Assembly: GCA_050115555.1 (NCBI GenBank)
Contig: JASFQI010000223.1
Location: 1-8,287, forward strand
Reading direction: 5' to 3'
DNA from: JASFQI01 sp050115555
GTDB taxonomy: Bacteria; Desulfobacterota; DSM-4660; Desulfatiglandales; HGW-15
DNA length: 8,287 nucleotides
Below, piece after piece: positions 5,772 through 8,287 of the stretch (positions are counted from its first letter, which is position 1; every line of letters starts with the position of its first letter). The notes under the pieces are model-generated. The model worked only from the letters and a program-made list of their open reading frames with translations, did no database searches and was not told where the DNA came from. The position numbers were made by a program, and so were the translations under genes.

Positions 5772-6473
5772 ATGGATGACTCCGATGAACGTTATCTTCA
5801 ACCCACCTCTATCATTGACAGCGACCATGAGAAAGTGATCGCCTTTGCAAGAGAGGTCACCGCGAGCACGGAAGGCGACCCCGTATCCCAGGCCGTACAT
5901 CTCTACTACGCGGTCCGTGACGGCATTCGATACACTCCCTATTACCCATTTTACCTCCCCGAGCACTACCGGGCAAGCCGTGTCCTTGAGGCCGGGCTGG
6001 GGTACTGCGTGCCCAAGGCCTCGTTGCTCTGCGCCTTGGGCAGGGCATGCGGCATCCCCACCCGGGTGGGATTCGCCCACGTGCGCAATCACCTTTCCAC
6101 AAAGCAGCTCCTCGAATACATGGGATCCGACCTTTTCGTCTTCCACGGCTACAATGAGTTCTATTTGGAAGGTCGTTGGGTCAAAGCCACTCCTGCATTC
6201 AATGCAGAGCTCTGCCATCGACACCGGGTGGCACCTCTCGAATTCAATGGGCGCGATGATTCCCTGTTCCAGCCTTACAACCTGGACCATCACAAATTCA
6301 TGGAGTATGTGGAGTACGTGGGCACCTTCGACGATATTCCGGTGAAACGCATTGTCCGCGGCTGGGAGAAGGCGTACGGAATGGAACGGGTAAAAACATG
6401 GATCGACACGTTTGAAAAGACCGGAGATCTCTCTCCTCGGCGCTTTGAGGAAGAGGACGTGATTCAGGTCTGA
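5772..6473 (+). CDS. Transglutaminase-like domain protein
   Basis: A 233-residue cytoplasmic protein (no signal peptide or membrane segment seen) with a transglutaminase/protease-like core. Nucleophile candidate C79 lies in GLGYCVPKASLL, followed by ALGRACGIPTRVGF (88-101), and the histidine candidate H125 lies in VFHGYNEFYLEGRWVKATP (123-141). The usual triad aspartate, expected in a VDPT-like segment, is replaced by T140 in KATPAFN; from memory this KATPAFN form recurs in a bacterial subfamily with this architecture. The substrate is unknown; peptidase, amidase or non-catalytic roles are possible. The start is ATG at 5772: AGAAGGAG lies 7 nt upstream and a promoter precedes it. The frame stays open upstream to 5574, but that part runs through the promoter. 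It is convergent with the methyltransferase gene. Confidence 0.82.
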   Translation: MDDSDERYLQPTSIIDSDHEKVIAFAREVTASTEGDPVSQAVHLYYAVRDGIRYTPYYPFYLPEHYRASRVLEAGLGYCVPKASLLCALGRACGIPTRVGFAHVRNHLSTKQLLEYMGSDLFVFHGYNEFYLEGRWVKATPAFNAELCHRHRVAPLEFNGRDDSLFQPYNLDHHKFMEYVEYVGTFDDIPVKRIVRGWEKAYGMERVKTWIDTFEKTGDLSPRRFEEEDVIQV

Positions 6474-6561
6474 AACCCCCATTGGAAACGAAAATTCTTT
6501 CCCTTGCAGGGCCTCAAGGAACGCAAGATGGCCTTTTGACTTTTCTATATTTCTCGGCGAA

Positions 6562-7548
6562 TCACATGCGCCCCATTATGATTCCGGATGAATTCGGCCC
6601 CTTGAAATCAAGCCGTTTCACATCCCGGAGCCCCTCGTGGGTGAGCATGTCCCGCAGTTGTGCCTCAGAGTAAGCCCGCCCTTCCGGTGTGTTCACGAGC
6701 ATGTTCAAGGAAAAAAGTGCTGGAAACAGGGGACGGTCCATGGAATCGTCCAGAATGAACTCGTGGATCAGCAGAATTCCATCAGGCTCCAGAGCCGAGG
6801 CTGCACGGTGCAGAATGCGGCGGCATGCCTCCGGTCCCTCGGCGTGAAGAATATGGGAGAGCCATGCCACATCGTAACGACCGCGAATCGGGTCGGTGTG
6901 GTAGTCGCCGGGTTGAAAGGACAATCGGTCGACCAAATCGAAGTGCTCAAAGGTCTCTCGAGCCACGGGTTCGGAACCCGGAAGGTCGAACACCGTCGCT
7001 TCGAGATCCGGGTTTTCCAGGCAGAAATGGGCCGCATAGGTCCCCGGGCCGCCGCCCAGGTCCAGGAGGCGGCGTTTTTCTTTAAGATCCAGCTGACGCA
7101 CCACCTGCGGAGCGATTCTTAGGGCCGATACCGCCATCCCCCTCAGAAAATGTTCACGTTCCTCGCTGGAACGTTTCCGGTCCCGGGCAGGCCTCCCGGT
7201 TCGGACCGCCTGAGTCAGTCGAGACCAGGCGGGGACCAGGTTCCAGTGGTGCAGGATCATGTCCCCGACATACTCCGGAGTCCCTCGAATCAGGAACGGC
7301 TTGACATCCGGGACATTGGCGTAAGCACTTCCTTTTCGCACCAGCAAATGCATCGCCGTGAGGCCGTTCAAAAGGGCGATCAGGCCCCGGACATCCACGC
7401 CGAGCCTTTCCGCCAGCACCTCCCCCTCCAGGGCGTCATCGCCCAGGTGAGTGAACAGATCGAGTGCAACGCCTGCATGCAGAGTAAACGCACTCCAGTA
7501 CCCTCCGGAAAGGCCGAGCAGCTTTCCTGCATTCCAGGTCTGCTCCAT
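6562..7548 (-). CDS. SAM-dependent O-methyltransferase, COMT/ASMT-like (methyltransferase family 2)
   Basis: A 328-residue class I methyltransferase that would transfer a methyl group from SAM to a hydroxyl of a small molecule. Seen: an N-terminal helical/winged-helix dimerisation region (about 10-110, with ALDLFTHLG and LAERLGVDVRGLIALLNGL), the SAM-binding motif I LLDLGGGPGTYA (161-172), acidic FDLPG (187-191), the GDYHTDP loop (214-220), H235 in LSHILHAEGPEACRRIL at the position of the COMT catalytic histidine, and HEFILDD (262-268). The ATG at 7548 has AAAGGA 7 nt upstream. The length is typical for the family. The substrate cannot be read from sequence; bacterial relatives act on phenolics, carotenoids and polyketides. 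Nothing nearby gives a biosynthetic context. Confidence 0.85.
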   Translation of the reverse strand: MEQTWNAGKLLGLSGGYWSAFTLHAGVALDLFTHLGDDALEGEVLAERLGVDVRGLIALLNGLTAMHLLVRKGSAYANVPDVKPFLIRGTPEYVGDMILHHWNLVPAWSRLTQAVRTGRPARDRKRSSEEREHFLRGMAVSALRIAPQVVRQLDLKEKRRLLDLGGGPGTYAAHFCLENPDLEATVFDLPGSEPVARETFEHFDLVDRLSFQPGDYHTDPIRGRYDVAWLSHILHAEGPEACRRILHRAASALEPDGILLIHEFILDDSMDRPLFPALFSLNMLVNTPEGRAYSEAQLRDMLTHEGLRDVKRLDFKGPNSSGIIMGRM

Positions 7549-7581
7549 GGCATCGTCCTTTCTCGTTTGAGCACGCGTTGC

Positions 7582-7613
7582 AAAACCGCCTATAGCCGCT
7601 CTCAGGGCGTTTT
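7582..7613. terminator. Imperfect hairpin, possible weak terminator upstream of the methyltransferase gene
   Basis: AAAACCGCC (7582-7590) pairs with GGCGTTTT (7606-7613) apart from one bulged base, with a 15-nt loop. Runs of A and T at the ends make it a candidate bidirectional terminator between the small gene and the methyltransferase gene. The T-runs are only four long, so it is weak and may be coincidental. Confidence 0.25.
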
Positions 7614-7684
7614 CGGATTTGCAGAAACTTCGAGAAGGAAAAACGATCAGGGCAATGCCGCCGGCACTACCTGCGATGAATGCC

Positions 7685-7807
7685 TCACGTCGGACAGCCC
7701 TGCTTTTTCATGGCCTCCGCGTTTGCCTGAGCCATGCGTTCCAGGAACCGCTTCCACCACCCCTTGCGGGTGGGTTTTGATCTCTTTCGTTTGTCGCGTT
7801 TTGTCAT
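7685..7807 (-). CDS. Small basic protein, 40 residues, hypothetical
   Basis: A short gene shown mainly by its translation signals. ATG at 7807 is preceded by GGAGAGG (7821-7815) with exactly 7 nt spacing. The product begins MTKRDKRKRSKPTRKG, a strongly basic segment with no acidic residue except D5, continues with WWKRFLERMAQANAEAMKK, which would form an amphipathic helix, and ends QGCPT with a single cysteine before TGA. I do not recognise a named family. A nucleic-acid-binding or membrane-surface peptide, or a peptide of unknown role conserved among anaerobes, are the options. It lies 80 bp after the partial GNAT gene and 136 bp before the methyltransferase gene, same strand. Confidence 0.65.
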   Translation of the reverse strand: MTKRDKRKRSKPTRKGWWKRFLERMAQANAEAMKKQGCPT

Positions 7808-7831
7808 AAAAAAACCTCTCCAAAATTTACG

Positions 7832-7886
7832 GAGCAGGATTGATCTCTTCCTGACATGCATCGATCGGGTGAGCCGGCTCCTGCTC
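7832..7886. other. 8-bp inverted repeat between GNAT stop and small gene
   Basis: GAGCAGGA (7832-7839) is complementary to TCCTGCTC (7879-7886), with a 39-nt loop that itself contains the palindrome GAGCCGGCTC (7871-7880). On the minus strand the closing arm is followed by CGTAAATTTT and then the ribosome binding site of the small gene. It might be a poor terminator for the GNAT gene or a leader structure; the large loop argues against a standard terminator. Confidence 0.3.
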
Positions 7887-7887
7887 T

Positions 7888-8287
7888 CTACGCCCGGGGG
7901 AAGGCCAGGTTCAACTCGAGGAACACCGTTCCCTCCACGGGATTGTACCGGTAAGACGCGATTTCCTGAAATCCAAGGGAAACATACAGGGCCCGCGCAG
8001 CGTTCATATCCGGAAGAGTATCCAGGCGCATGCGCTGATACCCCGCCTCTCGAGCCCTTTCGATCACCCGCTCCGCCAGGGCCTTTCCCAGACCCCGGCC
8101 ACGGAACCGGGGCCGGGTGTAAAGCCGCTTCATTTCGCAGATCTCTCCCTCAAATCGGCGCAGCGCCGCACAACCTGCCGGAGTCCTGTCCCATTGTGCA
8201 ACAAGCAGGCACCCGCTTGGCGGGGAATAGTCCCCGGGAAGGTTTGCGAGCTCATCTGGAAATTGCTGGAATCTCAGGTCGATCCCC
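7888..8287 (-). CDS. GNAT-family N-acetyltransferase, 5' end outside window
   Basis: The reading frame stays open from the TAG at 7888 to the window edge, giving 132 visible residues; the true start lies beyond 8287. The methionine at 8133 is internal: translation upstream of it (PPSGCLLVAQWDRTPAGCAA and so on) supplies the beta strands that precede the acetyl-CoA loop in GNATs. The loop is the RGRGLGKAL segment after LYTRPRF, and the C-terminal ALYVSLGFQEIASY is the usual GNAT signature. Its overall pattern fits small-molecule or amino-acid-type acetyltransferases. The substrate is unknown. It is not closely similar to the other GNAT in the window (4757-5194). Confidence 0.85.
   Translation of the reverse strand, partial: GIDLRFQQFPDELANLPGDYSPPSGCLLVAQWDRTPAGCAALRRFEGEICEMKRLYTRPRFRGRGLGKALAERVIERAREAGYQRMRLDTLPDMNAARALYVSLGFQEIASYRYNPVEGTVFLELNLAFPRA

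Noticed and set aside
5577..6482. 301-codon minus-strand open frame
   Set aside because: Antisense to the transglutaminase-like gene, which has a ribosome binding site, promoter and motifs; the antisense translation shows no family pattern.
6474..6561. Terminator between the convergent transglutaminase-like and methyltransferase genes
   Set aside because: Only a GGCC/GGCC pairing with a 17-nt loop before a short T-run; too weak to call.
1..8287. CRISPR array, tRNA or rRNA genes
   Set aside because: No regularly spaced long repeats and no recognisable cloverleaf or rRNA sequence found by eye on either strand.

Overview
The window reads as part of the genome of a strictly anaerobic, aromatic-compound-degrading bacterium. 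The basis is a cluster of ATP-dependent (class I, Bzd/Bcr-type) benzoyl-CoA reductase accessory genes beside a cysteine-rich oxidoreductase of a type I associate with sulfate-reducing or syntrophic Desulfobacterota (former Deltaproteobacteria). Base composition is moderately GC-rich. The taxonomic assignment is inference; no rRNA or other phylogenetic marker is present.

Left part (24-4313, minus strand, transcribed right to left): a three-gene operon. It encodes a BzdP/BcrD-type ATPase subunit, a BzdQ/BcrA-type ATPase subunit, and an 841-residue iron-sulfur flavoprotein. The flavoprotein joins a NuoG-like [2Fe-2S]/[4Fe-4S] head, a two-cluster ferredoxin segment and a GltD-like FAD/NAD(P)H module. 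Together they would use reduced-pyridine-nucleotide electrons and ATP to drive low-potential electrons into a dearomatising reductase. The catalytic subunits (BzdN/BzdO-like) are not in the window; if present they should lie left of position 1 or elsewhere.

Middle (4314-5771): a 443-bp stretch with no convincing gene, then a minus-strand pair made of a small AbrB-like DUF2080 protein and a GNAT acetyltransferase. The pair has a near-consensus sigma70-type promoter whose start region carries about four quasi-repeats at 11-12 bp spacing. A divergent sigma70-type promoter serves the next gene.

Right part (5772-8287): a plus-strand transglutaminase-like protein faces a minus-strand O-methyltransferase of the COMT/ASMT family. 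Upstream of the methyltransferase are a 40-residue basic, tryptophan-containing small protein with a strong ribosome binding site, and the 3' part of a second GNAT acetyltransferase cut by the window edge. These genes look like accessory or housekeeping content, not aromatic catabolism.

The points most worth following up are the DUF2080-GNAT pair with its repeat-bearing promoter, the extended cysteine region of the oxidoreductase, the ATPase/electron-donor module without its catalytic partner, and the small protein at 7685-7807.
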